Shown piece after piece: positions 42,161 to 50,254 of a stretch of DNA of 64,000 nucleotides. A model generated the notes under the pieces. The model saw nothing but the letters and a program-made list of their open reading frames with translations. It did no database searches and had not been told where the DNA came from. The first letter of the stretch is position 1. Each line of letters begins with the position of its first letter. A program made the translations under genes and the position numbers. Source of the DNA: DATCYX01 sp963714425 (GTDB lineage Bacteria > Chloroflexota > Anaerolineae > Anaerolineales > UBA4823). Location of the stretch: positions 1-64,000 of the forward strand of contig CAVQOI010000006.1 in NCBI GenBank assembly GCA_963714425.1, read 5' to 3'.

Positions 42161-43017
42161 GTTTTTTGTTTCGACCTGCTTGTCTCCATATAAATGAACA
42201 AGCCCGCCATACCCAGCAGCACCACCGCCACGCTGATGAGATACCAGTTGAACGGGTAGCCCTGGGTGAAATCTCCCGGGCTGAGCGCCGCCCCCAGCAA
42301 AACCAGGGCGTGCCACAGGCCGATGCTCCCCAGCCCCACGCGCCAGGCGCTCCAGCGTGATTCGCGCCCGATGGCGACCCCGCCTGTCCCTAAGAGAGCC
42401 AGCCAGCCGCCCATGATGCGCGCCGTCAGTGGGGTGAGCGCCCAGGGCCAAATCGCCTGCAGGAATGCGGGGGCGACGAATGCCCCCACTGCGAAGCCCA
42501 GCAATACAACTCCCAGCCCCCCTAGCGCCAGCCTGGCGATGCGTGGCACGACCAGATCGTCCGCTTCGGGCGCCCCAGAGTCCGTGACACGGTTGTTCCA
42601 GCCTAACCACGGTACCAGAAACGGGGTGATCACATACAGGACCAGCCACAGTTGGAAGGGGAAGTGGCGGATATCGAAGCGGCTCCAATGCAGCCCGGTC
42701 GCCAGCAGCATGCCAACGGTGAAAGCGGTCACCGGAGGGAATCCGGGAGCGACGCGGTGCCAGCGCCGCCCAAAAATGACATTTACAAAAAGGAACGCCC
42801 CACCCAGGTATCCGGCCCCGATGAAACGCGCCATCATGTGCGGCTTGATCTCCCAGGCAAAGCGCTGCCCGGATTGGTCGGGGGTCAGGTACAAGATGAT
42901 AAAAGCCAGTACCAGGACTGGCACCACCAGCGCCGCCACCAGGCGCGTGAGGGGGAAGATGCGGTCATCTTTGGAACTTTTGGCGATGTTGGTGTAGGGG
43001 ATGTCGGTCTTTGTCAC
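42157..43017 (-). CDS. Multi-pass membrane protein, unknown
   Basis: 286 aa from GTG 43017, with GGAGG eight bases upstream. About eight hydrophobic helices, the first being VAALVVPVLVLAFIILYL. No catalytic motif. The long segment FEWEIKPHMM-like region (RFAWEIKPHMMARFIGAGY) and HWSRFDIRHFPFQLWLVLYV may define its family. Function unknown. Confidence 0.75.
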   Translation of the reverse strand: MTKTDIPYTNIAKSSKDDRIFPLTRLVAALVVPVLVLAFIILYLTPDQSGQRFAWEIKPHMMARFIGAGYLGGAFLFVNVIFGRRWHRVAPGFPPVTAFTVGMLLATGLHWSRFDIRHFPFQLWLVLYVITPFLVPWLGWNNRVTDSGAPEADDLVVPRIARLALGGLGVVLLGFAVGAFVAPAFLQAIWPWALTPLTARIMGGWLALLGTGGVAIGRESRWSAWRVGLGSIGLWHALVLLGAALSPGDFTQGYPFNWYLISVAVVLLGMAGLFIYMETSRSKQKT

Positions 43018-43209
43018 GTTTCTTGCCTCCCTAATGAGAAAATTGCCTCCATGGCCCAACTTGATAGGTCGCGATTACGTGCTAATCGGGGTTATAGGGT
43101 CTAAATTCCCGTAGTTGGTTATAACGTAAAAGCGGGTAAAACGCAACCGGCAATTGCTGGGTTCTGCCGCCGTCCTGGTTGGATTGCTTAAACATTCAAA
43201 GATTAGGTC

Positions 43210-43243
43210 TTGACACATTCCTGTATGGGAATATAATATACCC
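43210..43243 (+). promoter_or_regulatory. Leaderless promoter with operator for the ArsR gene
   Basis: TTGACA (43210-43215), 16-base spacer, TATAAT (43232-43237), then only six bases before the ATG, so the mRNA is nearly leaderless. The spacer holds the inverted repeat ATTCC-TGTATG-GGAAT (43217-43232), a likely autoregulatory operator. Confidence 0.8.
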
Positions 43244-43579
43244 ATGGCGCGCACCCCAACTACCCATGACCCGTTCAACGCCGTGGCTGAGCCCAAGAGA
43301 CGGCAGATCCTTGATTTGCTGGGCACGCGTGAACTCTCCGTCAATGAGATCGTGGATGAAATTGGCTGGACCCAGCCGATGGTATCGAAGCACCTCGGGG
43401 TGTTGAAGCAGGTCGGTTTGGTGAGCGAGCGGCGGGTGGGGCGTCAAAGGTTGTATCGGGTCGATGCGGAGCAGCTCAAGCCCATCTATGACTGGGTCGC
43501 TCCGTTTGAACAATACTGGAGCGAGCGATTTGATCAACTCGACGAAGTTTTACAGGTACTTCAAAAAAAGGAGAAATAG
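43244..43579 (+). CDS. ArsR-family winged-helix repressor
   Basis: 111 aa. HTH is LSVNEIVDEIGWTQPMVSKH with wing sequence VGLVSERRVGRQRLYRVD. No metal-binding Cys pair is present, so it belongs to the subfamily that is usually paired with an AHSA1/START-domain gene rather than a metal sensor. The downstream AHSA1 gene starts one base after its stop. It should repress its own promoter. Confidence 0.92.
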   Translation: MARTPTTHDPFNAVAEPKRRQILDLLGTRELSVNEIVDEIGWTQPMVSKHLGVLKQVGLVSERRVGRQRLYRVDAEQLKPIYDWVAPFEQYWSERFDQLDEVLQVLQKKEK

Positions 43580-43580
43580 C

Positions 43581-44081
43581 ATGTCGGCAAACAAGAATCC
43601 GGTAACTATGGTCGCTGAGCCCGAAAAACAGGAAGTCTTCATCAGCAGGGAGTTCGATGCGCCCCGCCAGCTTGTTTTCAAGGCGCATATTGACCCGGAC
43701 CTTTATGTCCAGTGGCTGGGCCCGCATGGATACGAGATGCTGCTTGAAACATTTGAGCCCTACAGCGGCGGCAGGTATCGTTATATCCACAAGGATAAAG
43801 AGGGAAACGAATACGGCTTTCATGGCGTGTTCCATGAAATCTCTGAAGAGCTGATGATCCAGACATTTGAGTTTGAAGGCCTCCCCGAAAAGGGACACGT
43901 AGCCCTCGATACCATGCGCCTCGAGCAGCTGCCAGGAGACAGGACCCGCGTCACGATTCAATCCGTATTTCAGTCTGTTGCGGATCGGGATGGCATGATC
44001 GAGTCTGGGATGGAGCGCGGCGTCCACGAGGGCTACGAGCGTCTCGATGAGATATTAGCAAAGATCGAAAGCAGAATGTAA
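43581..44081 (+). CDS. AHSA1/SRPBCC-domain protein
   Basis: 166 aa START-like hydrophobic-ligand fold: VFISREFDAPRQLVFKAHID, YVQWLGPHGYEMLLETFEPY, GGRYRYIHKDKEGNEYGFHG, and a C-terminal helix (GMIESGMERGVHEGYERLDE). Such proteins bind small hydrophobic compounds; the ligand is unknown. Co-transcribed with the ArsR regulator, a widespread two-gene module. Confidence 0.9.
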   Translation: MSANKNPVTMVAEPEKQEVFISREFDAPRQLVFKAHIDPDLYVQWLGPHGYEMLLETFEPYSGGRYRYIHKDKEGNEYGFHGVFHEISEELMIQTFEFEGLPEKGHVALDTMRLEQLPGDRTRVTIQSVFQSVADRDGMIESGMERGVHEGYERLDEILAKIESRM

Positions 44082-44089
44082 TCCAAGGG

Positions 44090-44130
44090 CGTATTGCCGG
44101 GCGGGCTTTGTCCGCCCGCAATACCCACAT
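44090..44130. terminator. Imperfect hairpin after the ArsR-AHSA1 operon
   Basis: GGGCGTATTGCCGGGCGG, TTTGT-type loop, CCGCCCGCAATACCC. Strong GC stem with small bulges but no T-run, so termination is only probable. Confidence 0.5.
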
Positions 44131-44196
44131 ACCAACCATCTAACCTTCAACAGTGCAAAAACGGGGGACAAAGCCTGCCTCTAGAGAGAGATTTGC

Positions 44197-44275
44197 TTGA
44201 CAATTCCAATAGTATCGTATACAATACAACAAAGATACAATAGTACAATAAAACAATCGTACAATCTGGAGGTAC
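44197..44275 (+). promoter_or_regulatory. Promoter and repeated operator of the GntR-SPFH operon
   Basis: TTGACA (44197-44202), 17-base spacer, TACAAT (44220-44225). The sequence TACAAT recurs four more times, imperfectly, to 44265 (TACAACA, TACAATA, TACAATA, TACAATC). This may form the operator for the GntR protein. Confidence 0.65.
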
Positions 44276-44279
44276 TCTA

Positions 44280-44705
44280 ATCAACAACCTCTCCGGGCGC
44301 ATCCGGGTCGACTTCCGCTCCGACGAGCCGCTCTTCATGCAAATTGCCAGGCAGGTGCAAGGACTGGTTCTCAGCGGTGAGCTCAAAGTAGGCGACCAGC
44401 TCCCCACAGTTCGCGAGCTGGCCACCGAGCTGCGCATCAACTTCAACACCGTCGCACGAGCCTACCGCACCCTGGATGAAACCCGGCTCATCTCAACCCA
44501 GCGCGGGCGAGGCACCTACATTTGGGAGGCACCCACAACCGAGGGTGTGGACGGCATGCGCCAGAAGAGCCTGCAAGCCCTGTCGAAGAATTATCTCGCC
44601 AGAGCCACGCAGCTGGGATTCGCCCCCGAGCAGATTGAGGCAGCGTTGAAGGCGCTCCTTCGAGAAGGGTACGACAACGACCAGGTCAGGACCGAAGACA
44701 AGTAG
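44280..44705 (+). CDS. GntR (YtrA-subfamily) transcription regulator
   Basis: About 141 aa. The reading frame includes IRVDFRSDEPLFMQIARQVQ, which is typical of YtrA N-termini and requires a start before the first ATG (44337). At the right distance from GGAGG (seven bases) stands ATC at 44280, not ATG, GTG or TTG. HTH is LPTVRELATELRINFNTVAR. The short C-terminal helix (LGFAPEQIEAALKALLREG) fits YtrA-type dimerisation. Usually YtrA regulators precede ABC transporters; here an SPFH gene follows 13 bases later. Confidence 0.82.
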   Translation: MNNLSGRIRVDFRSDEPLFMQIARQVQGLVLSGELKVGDQLPTVRELATELRINFNTVARAYRTLDETRLISTQRGRGTYIWEAPTTEGVDGMRQKSLQALSKNYLARATQLGFAPEQIEAALKALLREGYDNDQVRTEDK

Positions 44706-44718
44706 ATTGTGAGGAGCC

Positions 44719-45693
44719 ATGGCTAAGAAAACGGATCAAACACAAAACCGTGATCAGGAACCAACCCAACCCCCCGTTTCCCAAAAGCAGGAAACCGTGC
44801 GCATCAACGGCGTCGCCGCCGCGCTGGCTGTGCTGGTGGAGACGGTCGCCATCTTGGGGATTCCCCTGATGGATGGTCGCCTGGGCGACGATTGGATCGC
44901 TGCCTATGTGATTGTCCTGTCCCTGATCGCTGTGTATATCTTGATTGCCTTGAAGATTGCGCGTCAGTGGGAGAAAGTCATAGTGCTGCGCCTGGGCAAG
45001 TTCCATGGTTTGCGCGGTCCGGGCATGTTCTGGATCATCCCCATCGTGGATACCACGCCTATCTGGATCGACCACCGCGTCATGGTCACGCCCTTCAATG
45101 CCGAGAAGACCCTCACCAAGGACACCGTGCCGGTGGACGTGGACGCCGTGCTCTTTTGGCTGGTCTGGGATGCCGAGAAAGCCGCCCTGGAGGTGGAAGA
45201 CTATCGCCTGGCGATCACCTGGGCAGCCCAGACGGCGCTGCGCGAGGTCATCGGGCAGATGCCGTTAGCCGATATCCTGGTGGGGCGCGCCCGCATGGAC
45301 GCCGACCTGCAGGAGATTATCGACGAGCGCACCACGCCCTGGGGAATCTCTGTGCAGAGCGTCGAGATCCGCGACATCATCATCCCGCAGGCCCTGGAGG
45401 ACGCCATGAGCCGCCAGGCGCAGGCTGAGCGCGAGCGCCAGGCGCGCGTCATCCTGGGCGAATCGGAGATGCAGATCGCCTCCAGCTTCGCCGAGGCCTC
45501 GCGAGCCTATGCGGATAACCCCACCGCACTGCACCTGCGGGCGATGAACATGCTCTTTGAAGGGTTGAAGGAGAAGGGCGCCCTGGTGATTGTGCCCTCC
45601 AGCGCGGTGGATACCATGAACCTGGGTGGTCTGAGCGGCATGGTGGCCCTGGCGCAGAACAGCGCCGCGCACATAGAGGAGGATGAGGGCTAA
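44719..45693 (+). CDS. SPFH/Band 7 (slipin/stomatin-like) membrane protein
   Basis: 324 aa. Two N-terminal hydrophobic helices (44-66 and 72-90) precede the SPFH domain: KVIVLRLGKFHGLRGPGMFW, IDHRVMVTPFNAEKTLTKDT, VDVDAVLFWLVWDAEKAALE, and LADILVGRARMDADLQEIID. A coiled-coil follows (SRQAQAERERQARVILGESE). Scaffolds membrane microdomains and oligomerises. It is in an operon with GntR. A C-terminal acidic tail ends AAHIEEDEG. Confidence 0.9.
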   Translation: MAKKTDQTQNRDQEPTQPPVSQKQETVRINGVAAALAVLVETVAILGIPLMDGRLGDDWIAAYVIVLSLIAVYILIALKIARQWEKVIVLRLGKFHGLRGPGMFWIIPIVDTTPIWIDHRVMVTPFNAEKTLTKDTVPVDVDAVLFWLVWDAEKAALEVEDYRLAITWAAQTALREVIGQMPLADILVGRARMDADLQEIIDERTTPWGISVQSVEIRDIIIPQALEDAMSRQAQAERERQARVILGESEMQIASSFAEASRAYADNPTALHLRAMNMLFEGLKEKGALVIVPSSAVDTMNLGGLSGMVALAQNSAAHIEEDEG

Positions 45694-45704
45694 ACGTCCT
45701 CAAC

Positions 45705-45735
45705 TTATCTCCCCCCACCCCTGCCCTCACCCAAA
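45705..45735. repeat. C-rich intergenic repeat, copy 3
   Basis: TCCCCCCACCCCTGCCCTCA, the same core as at 17447 and 23874. Confidence 0.5.
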
Positions 45736-45749
45736 ATGAATCAGCGCCA

Positions 45750-45791
45750 AAAGGATGGTTTTCCGGCGTAGTCACCGGAAAACCATCCTTT
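45750..45791 (+). terminator. Perfect 17-bp hairpin after the SPFH gene
   Basis: Arms AAAGGATGGTTTTCCGG and its complement surround CGTAGTCA and end in TTTATAAT. It could terminate the GntR-SPFH operon; the TATAAT at its right end could at the same time be a -10 box for the next gene. It shares GGTTTTCC...CGTAG with the palindrome at 47708. Confidence 0.6.
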
Positions 45792-45802
45792 ATAATACCC
45801 CT

Positions 45803-46666
45803 ATGTCTGCTCGTCGCGCACTGCGCCGCCTGCCATCCCTCCTGGGATGGACGCGCGCCAGCTATTACCTTCTGAGTGCCTTCCTGCTTACGGTGTTCCT
45901 GATCGCCTACATCTGGTGGCCGCTGGCAGAGGAGCTGCTCGCCTACGTCGACTGGCAGGGACCCTGGTGGCTGTATATGGACTGGCTGCTGCTGGGCATC
46001 TTCGCGGTCATATCCCTGCTGATCATGTCCGGAGCCGACCTGCGCCGCGATGCCCTGATCGTGGGGGTGGGTCTGGCGGGCGGGTTGGCGATCGAAGCCT
46101 GGGGCACGCAGACCAACCTATGGTTCTACTACACCCACGAGCGCCCTCCGCTGTGGATCATCCCTGCCTGGCCGATTGCCAGCCTGGCGATCGATCGCAT
46201 TGTGCGCTTCTTGGCTCGCCTGTTCCCGGCTCCATCCGAGCGACTTTACCGGCTGTCGTACTGGCTGGTCTTCCTCAACTTTTTCGCGCTTATGCTGGTC
46301 TTCATCGCCCCCACGCTGGATAAGTCTCTCACCTGGGCGGCTAGCCTGCTGACCGTGGCTTTCATCCTCACTCCCACAAATCACCGCACCGCCCTATTAA
46401 CCTTCATCGCTGGCTCCGCTCTAGGCTATTTTCTGGAATACTGGGGTACAACTCGGGAATGCTGGACGTACTATACGTTCCAAAAGCCGCCGCTCTTCGC
46501 CGTGCTGGCGCACGGGATGGCGGCGGTGTCATTCTGGCGGGCGGGGATGATCCTGTCGGTGGTCTGGCGTACACTCCGCACGGTCACTGCGCGGAGCTTT
46601 CTAGGTGGTGAAGCCGTCTTGCCTTACGCCTGGGCAGACCGATTGCTGCGAAAATTACGCTCCTAG
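45803..46666 (+). CDS. Multi-pass membrane protein with internal duplication
   Basis: 287 aa with about eight helices in two similar halves. The first half has IEAWGTQTNLWFYYTHERPP and the second LEYWGTTRECWTYYTFQKPP, the same E-x-WGT...YYT-x-x-(R/K)PP pattern about 120 residues later. No enzyme known to me has this pair. Glu and Tyr in two equivalent helices suggest a two-fold symmetric site. Start ATG 45803 follows a TATAAT-like box. Confidence 0.7.
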   Translation: MSARRALRRLPSLLGWTRASYYLLSAFLLTVFLIAYIWWPLAEELLAYVDWQGPWWLYMDWLLLGIFAVISLLIMSGADLRRDALIVGVGLAGGLAIEAWGTQTNLWFYYTHERPPLWIIPAWPIASLAIDRIVRFLARLFPAPSERLYRLSYWLVFLNFFALMLVFIAPTLDKSLTWAASLLTVAFILTPTNHRTALLTFIAGSALGYFLEYWGTTRECWTYYTFQKPPLFAVLAHGMAAVSFWRAGMILSVVWRTLRTVTARSFLGGEAVLPYAWADRLLRKLRS

Positions 46667-46766
46667 GCATCCACAGGGGCGAAACGGTCTCGCCTGCCGC
46701 TCTCACAGCTCCATCATGAATAAACGGAGCATACGCAGTGATGCTCCTCGGAAAAAACCCTGACTT

Positions 46767-47657
46767 TTACCCCTGCCTGTTTAGCATCCGCTGCAGCCAG
46801 CCGCGCAGCCCGGGTTGGGATTCGGATTGCCAGCGCAAGATCTCGCTTTTAGCCTGAGCATAGCCACGTTCGATCAGTTCCTGGGGATGGGTGAAATCCC
46901 ACACTGGCGCAGGTGTAGCGCTCTGCAGGTGGATAAGCCGCAACTGCACGCTTCTCGCTGAAGCCAAAGCTATTTCCAGCTGCAGCTGCCGCCGGTCTAC
47001 GGTGGCGAGCAAGCGAGCCAGGAACACGCTAAAGCCTCCGGATTCGTTCTCCAGGCCGGAGAGGTCGGTCAGATCCAGGGCGATGATCTCCGTTGCGCCT
47101 GCAAGCATGGCTGGCTCGATGGGCACGTTGCTGACCACACCCCCGTCCATGAGCAGCTGCTGGCCTTTTTCAATAGGCGCCACCCAGGGGGGAAGTGCCG
47201 TGGAAGCTAGCAAGCCTTCCATAACCGATTCATTCTGGTCCATGCCGTACAGCACCGGAGAGCCGCTTTTCAAGTCGGCAGTCACCAGAATCAGGCGGGG
47301 ACCATGCAGGTCGCTGAAACGCAGGCTGCTCTCGATTCCGTGCGCAACAAAAAAATCTCTCAGTAGGTGCGACGGCTGGACGTCGGAGCGGCGGAACATC
47401 GAGCGCACGGTGAGCCACAGGTAATTCTGCGGTAGGAGATCTGCCTCGGCAGCGTCGTACCAGGCCTGTTCCAGCTCATCTAAGCTCTGCAGGTTGACGC
47501 CGCGCAGCGCTAAAAAGGTGGCGTTGATTGCCCCGGCTGACGTGCCCACCAGCAGTTCCGGCTGGTACCCGGCTTCGAGTAGGGCGCGCAGTGCGCCCAC
47601 TTGCAGCGCGCCGCGTGCCCCGCCTCCACCCAATGCGAATGCCAGTTGCTTTTTCAT
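46767..47657 (-). CDS. Patatin-like phospholipase (RssA type)
   Basis: 296 aa. Oxyanion Gly loop GGGGARGALQVGALRALLE at the N-terminus, nucleophile Ser in GTSAGAINATF, catalytic Asp in LMDGGVVSNVP. These three segments complete the Ser-Asp dyad fold. Predicted acyl hydrolase of membrane lipids or a regulator of lipid turnover. Transcribed alone, with palindromic repeats just upstream of its start. Confidence 0.92.
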   Translation of the reverse strand: MKKQLAFALGGGGARGALQVGALRALLEAGYQPELLVGTSAGAINATFLALRGVNLQSLDELEQAWYDAAEADLLPQNYLWLTVRSMFRRSDVQPSHLLRDFFVAHGIESSLRFSDLHGPRLILVTADLKSGSPVLYGMDQNESVMEGLLASTALPPWVAPIEKGQQLLMDGGVVSNVPIEPAMLAGATEIIALDLTDLSGLENESGGFSVFLARLLATVDRRQLQLEIALASARSVQLRLIHLQSATPAPVWDFTHPQELIERGYAQAKSEILRWQSESQPGLRGWLQRMLNRQG

Positions 47658-47707
47658 CCTAATCTTCTTTACGCATAGGCAGCGGGAAAGGTTGCATGGG
47701 GTAAATT

Positions 47708-47758
47708 GCCGAAATCAGGTTTTCCAGCGGCGTAGCCGCTGGAAAACCTGATTTCGGC
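47708..47758. repeat. Perfect 23-bp inverted repeat with CGTAG loop
   Basis: Arms of 23 bases, left arm starting GCCGAAATCAGG, surround CGTAG without mismatch. Shares GCCGAAATCAGG with 63843-63854 and GGTTTTCC...CGTAG with 45750-45791. It lies between the patatin start and the sortase stop. Confidence 0.85.
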
Positions 47759-47798
47759 TGCCCCCCCTTCCCCTCGGGAAGGGGGGATGGGGGGATGG
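47759..47798. repeat. C/G-rich intergenic hairpin repeat, second copy
   Basis: CCCCCCTTCCCCTCGGGAAG followed by GGGGGATGGGGGGATGGG. Near copy of 22236-22276. Confidence 0.7.
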
Positions 47799-47809
47799 GC
47801 ATATCGGAC

Positions 47810-49768
47810 TCATTCCTGCACGCTTACCAGAACTGCGCGCACAACCCGCCGCCAGGAGTAATCGCCGCTCTTTTCATTAAATCCCTGGCAGGTGATCAGA
47901 GTGACCCAATCCAGGTCCTCGTGCTTGAGCACGCCCAGTTGCTCCGGTTTGACCATCGTATTCTCGCGCACCTCGTATATATAGCGTGTGCCCCAGGCGT
48001 GGATGACCACCTGGTCGCCAAAACGCAGCGTGTGCAGTTTCGCGAAGGGCCCCGGCTTGCCATCCGAGAGCACGGTATGCCCCGCCAGGCCGGTGTTGCC
48101 CTGCCAGGTGGGAAACGCGGTGCCCTCCAGGTATCCAGCCTGGTCGCCCAGCCAGCGCACGTCCCACCCGCTGCCCGATTTGGGCACCCCGGCGATTTCC
48201 ATCTGCACATCCAGGGCGGGGATGTCCAGCGTCATGGCGCCGTAGTCCTGGTAAGACAGGCTGGCGGGCTGGGCAGGGAGCGCGGTCTGCACCATGGGAG
48301 CGAAACCTGTCTCAGGTAGCTGCACCGGCCCCAGCAGGCTCAGGAATGCCTCGCCAGCGCGCGTTTTCCGGTTCGGGTCGCGCCCATTGGCGCCCACTAC
48401 AAACCAGTTGCCATGCACGCTCACAGACTTGCCGAAGTAGTCGTCCTCCTGGGCAGGATCGGTGACGGCACGCGTTTGCATGCTCCATTCGCCGTTGGCT
48501 TTTTTGAATACATACACTGCCCCGGCCCCAGAGTTGCCCGATTGGGTTGCGCCATCGGCGCCCACCACAATCGTGTCGCCATAGATATCCACCGACTGTC
48601 CGAACTGGTCGAAGGGCAGGCCATAAGGCGCGGTGAGCATGGTGGTCTCCTCCCACTCGTCACCGGTATCGGTAAAAACGTAAGCTGCTCCGCCGCTGGT
48701 CACGCGTCCATTGCCAATTTTCGGGTCGGCGTGGCTGGCGCCAACTACCACCGTTTTGCCGTATACTGCCACCGAGTTGCCGAATGCGTCGCCCGGGCGA
48801 TCGTCTGTGGCTTCCAGACAAGCTATTTGATTCCAATTTCCTCCACTTCGGCTGAACAGGATCACCTTGCCGGGACCGCTCACATCCGTGGGGTCGAACT
48901 GGGTGGCGCCGACCGCCGCCAGGTTTCCGTAGATTGCGACAGACGTGCCGAAGTAATCGCCGAACCAAGGGAGGCAGGACTTGTTTATATCAAGGTAAGA
49001 ATCATTGTCGGCCTTACCAGGAAACAGCTTGGCCTGCTGCCTCCAGTTCTTGCCGCTGCCGTAGAAGACATAGGCTGCTCCCCCATCGAAAAAGAGTGGG
49101 AATATATCCGTGGGATCTGGTCCAACAACCTTTAGATCCTTGGTTTCCGCAGCGACAACGGCGGTGTTCTTATGGATGGCAACCGCTGAGCCGAAACCAT
49201 CGTCCTCGGCGCGGTCGTCGGGGATGAGCTTGACCTGCTGCACCCAATCGCCGCTGGTGCGCGTGAACACGTAGGCCGCGCCGGCGTCCTTGAGCTCACC
49301 ATCCTCCTCGTTCTCAATCTCGTCCTCATCCGTGATATCCACACCGGTGGCGCCGACGAGGATAGTGTTACCGCTAATGGCAACCGAGACGCCAAATGTA
49401 TCCCCAGGGGACGGGTTTTTAGCCGTGAGCTTGGCATCCAGGATCCAGGTTTTCCCGTTGTAGGTGTAAACATAGGCAGCCCCGGCGTTGTCGATGGGAC
49501 CGTTGCCCAGGTTTGGGTCGGCATTGCGCGCCCCCACCACGGCGGTGTTGCCATCGATTGCCACAGCGAAGCCGAACTCGTCCAGGATATCCCCATCGGG
49601 CGCGGCCACCGACCACTGCTGGACGACGCCCAATGACGACAGGGCGCTGGGGGCTGGTTGCACGGCTGCCAGGCCGGGCGGTGCCGCCAGCGAGAAAGCC
49701 AGTGCGATAAGCAGTGGGATGGCTAGCAGGCGTTTGTGCTTTGTGTGGGTTGTACCTGTAGGTTGCAT
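47810..49768 (-). CDS. FG-GAP-repeat protein with LPETG motif and C-terminal sortase domain
   Basis: 652 aa from ATG 49768, with GGAGGAG upstream. A signal peptide (LAIPLLIALAFSLAAPPGLA) is followed by about seven beta-propeller repeats of the FG-GAP type (DEFGFAVAIDGNTAVVGA, DTFGVSVAISGNTILVGA and so on, residues about 55-480). Next is LPETGF, then a sortase domain of about 150 residues with catalytic His in GLAGHTVLSDG, Cys in VTLITCQGFNEKSGDYSWRR and Arg in that same segment. Sortases cut LPxTG between Thr and Gly. Here the motif sits in the same chain, just before the enzyme. Exported; role unknown. Confidence 0.88.
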   Translation of the reverse strand: MQPTGTTHTKHKRLLAIPLLIALAFSLAAPPGLAAVQPAPSALSSLGVVQQWSVAAPDGDILDEFGFAVAIDGNTAVVGARNADPNLGNGPIDNAGAAYVYTYNGKTWILDAKLTAKNPSPGDTFGVSVAISGNTILVGATGVDITDEDEIENEEDGELKDAGAAYVFTRTSGDWVQQVKLIPDDRAEDDGFGSAVAIHKNTAVVAAETKDLKVVGPDPTDIFPLFFDGGAAYVFYGSGKNWRQQAKLFPGKADNDSYLDINKSCLPWFGDYFGTSVAIYGNLAAVGATQFDPTDVSGPGKVILFSRSGGNWNQIACLEATDDRPGDAFGNSVAVYGKTVVVGASHADPKIGNGRVTSGGAAYVFTDTGDEWEETTMLTAPYGLPFDQFGQSVDIYGDTIVVGADGATQSGNSGAGAVYVFKKANGEWSMQTRAVTDPAQEDDYFGKSVSVHGNWFVVGANGRDPNRKTRAGEAFLSLLGPVQLPETGFAPMVQTALPAQPASLSYQDYGAMTLDIPALDVQMEIAGVPKSGSGWDVRWLGDQAGYLEGTAFPTWQGNTGLAGHTVLSDGKPGPFAKLHTLRFGDQVVIHAWGTRYIYEVRENTMVKPEQLGVLKHEDLDWVTLITCQGFNEKSGDYSWRRVVRAVLVSVQE

Positions 49769-50059
49769 GGTTCTCCTCCACCTGAAAATTGCTATCGATG
49801 AAAGCAGTGATGCGATTAACAGCGTTGGGAAACGCATCCGGGAATGAGACCGTCCACGATTTGTGCCATGAATCCACGAAACGCATCCAAGTGGTATCCG
49901 TGGATTTGTGTGTCATGCATGGAAGACCCTCCCAGGTTTCGATTTCTAAGCGCGTATGCTCCTAATTGTAATACGCATTGTGCCCGAAAATGGCTGATTG
50001 CCGGGTGAAATTGGTCACAATTAGAGAAGAGGAGCTGCCTGCTTCGCTGCCCGTGTCCG

Positions 50060-50180
50060 CTGCTGTCTTCACCCAGGGCCGGTCCGGGCTCGAGTCAACG
50101 CTTGTAGCCATGGCGCTGCTGCCGGGTTGATCGGCGTGCGCCTCGCCACGCCCCTGGTGGCGGGGTTGCTGGGCGAGGCG
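50060..50180 (+). pseudogene. Relic of a TauE/SafE gene (N-terminal fragment)
   Basis: Reads AVFTQGRSGLESTLVAMALL and then, after a frame change, LIGVRLATPLVAGLL. This matches the N-terminus of the intact gene at 53294 (AVFTQSLSGFGSALVAMALL, IGIRIATPLVAVV). It stops after about 40 codons. A duplicate that has decayed, lying just upstream of the Fur-family gene. Confidence 0.75.
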
Positions 50181-50202
50181 TACAAACCCTCCAATTTCGA
50201 GG

Positions 50203-50226
50203 TATAATAATGGATAATGATTATTA
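50203..50226 (+). promoter_or_regulatory. -10 box and PerR/Fur-box-like inverted repeat
   Basis: TATAAT (50203-50208) overlaps the inverted repeat TAATAAT-(8)-ATTATTA (50205-50226), the AT-rich palindrome expected for a Fur-superfamily autorepressor. It lies 29 bases before the gene. Confidence 0.6.
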
Positions 50227-50254
50227 GTAAAGATCAATTCTCAATAGAAGTCTC

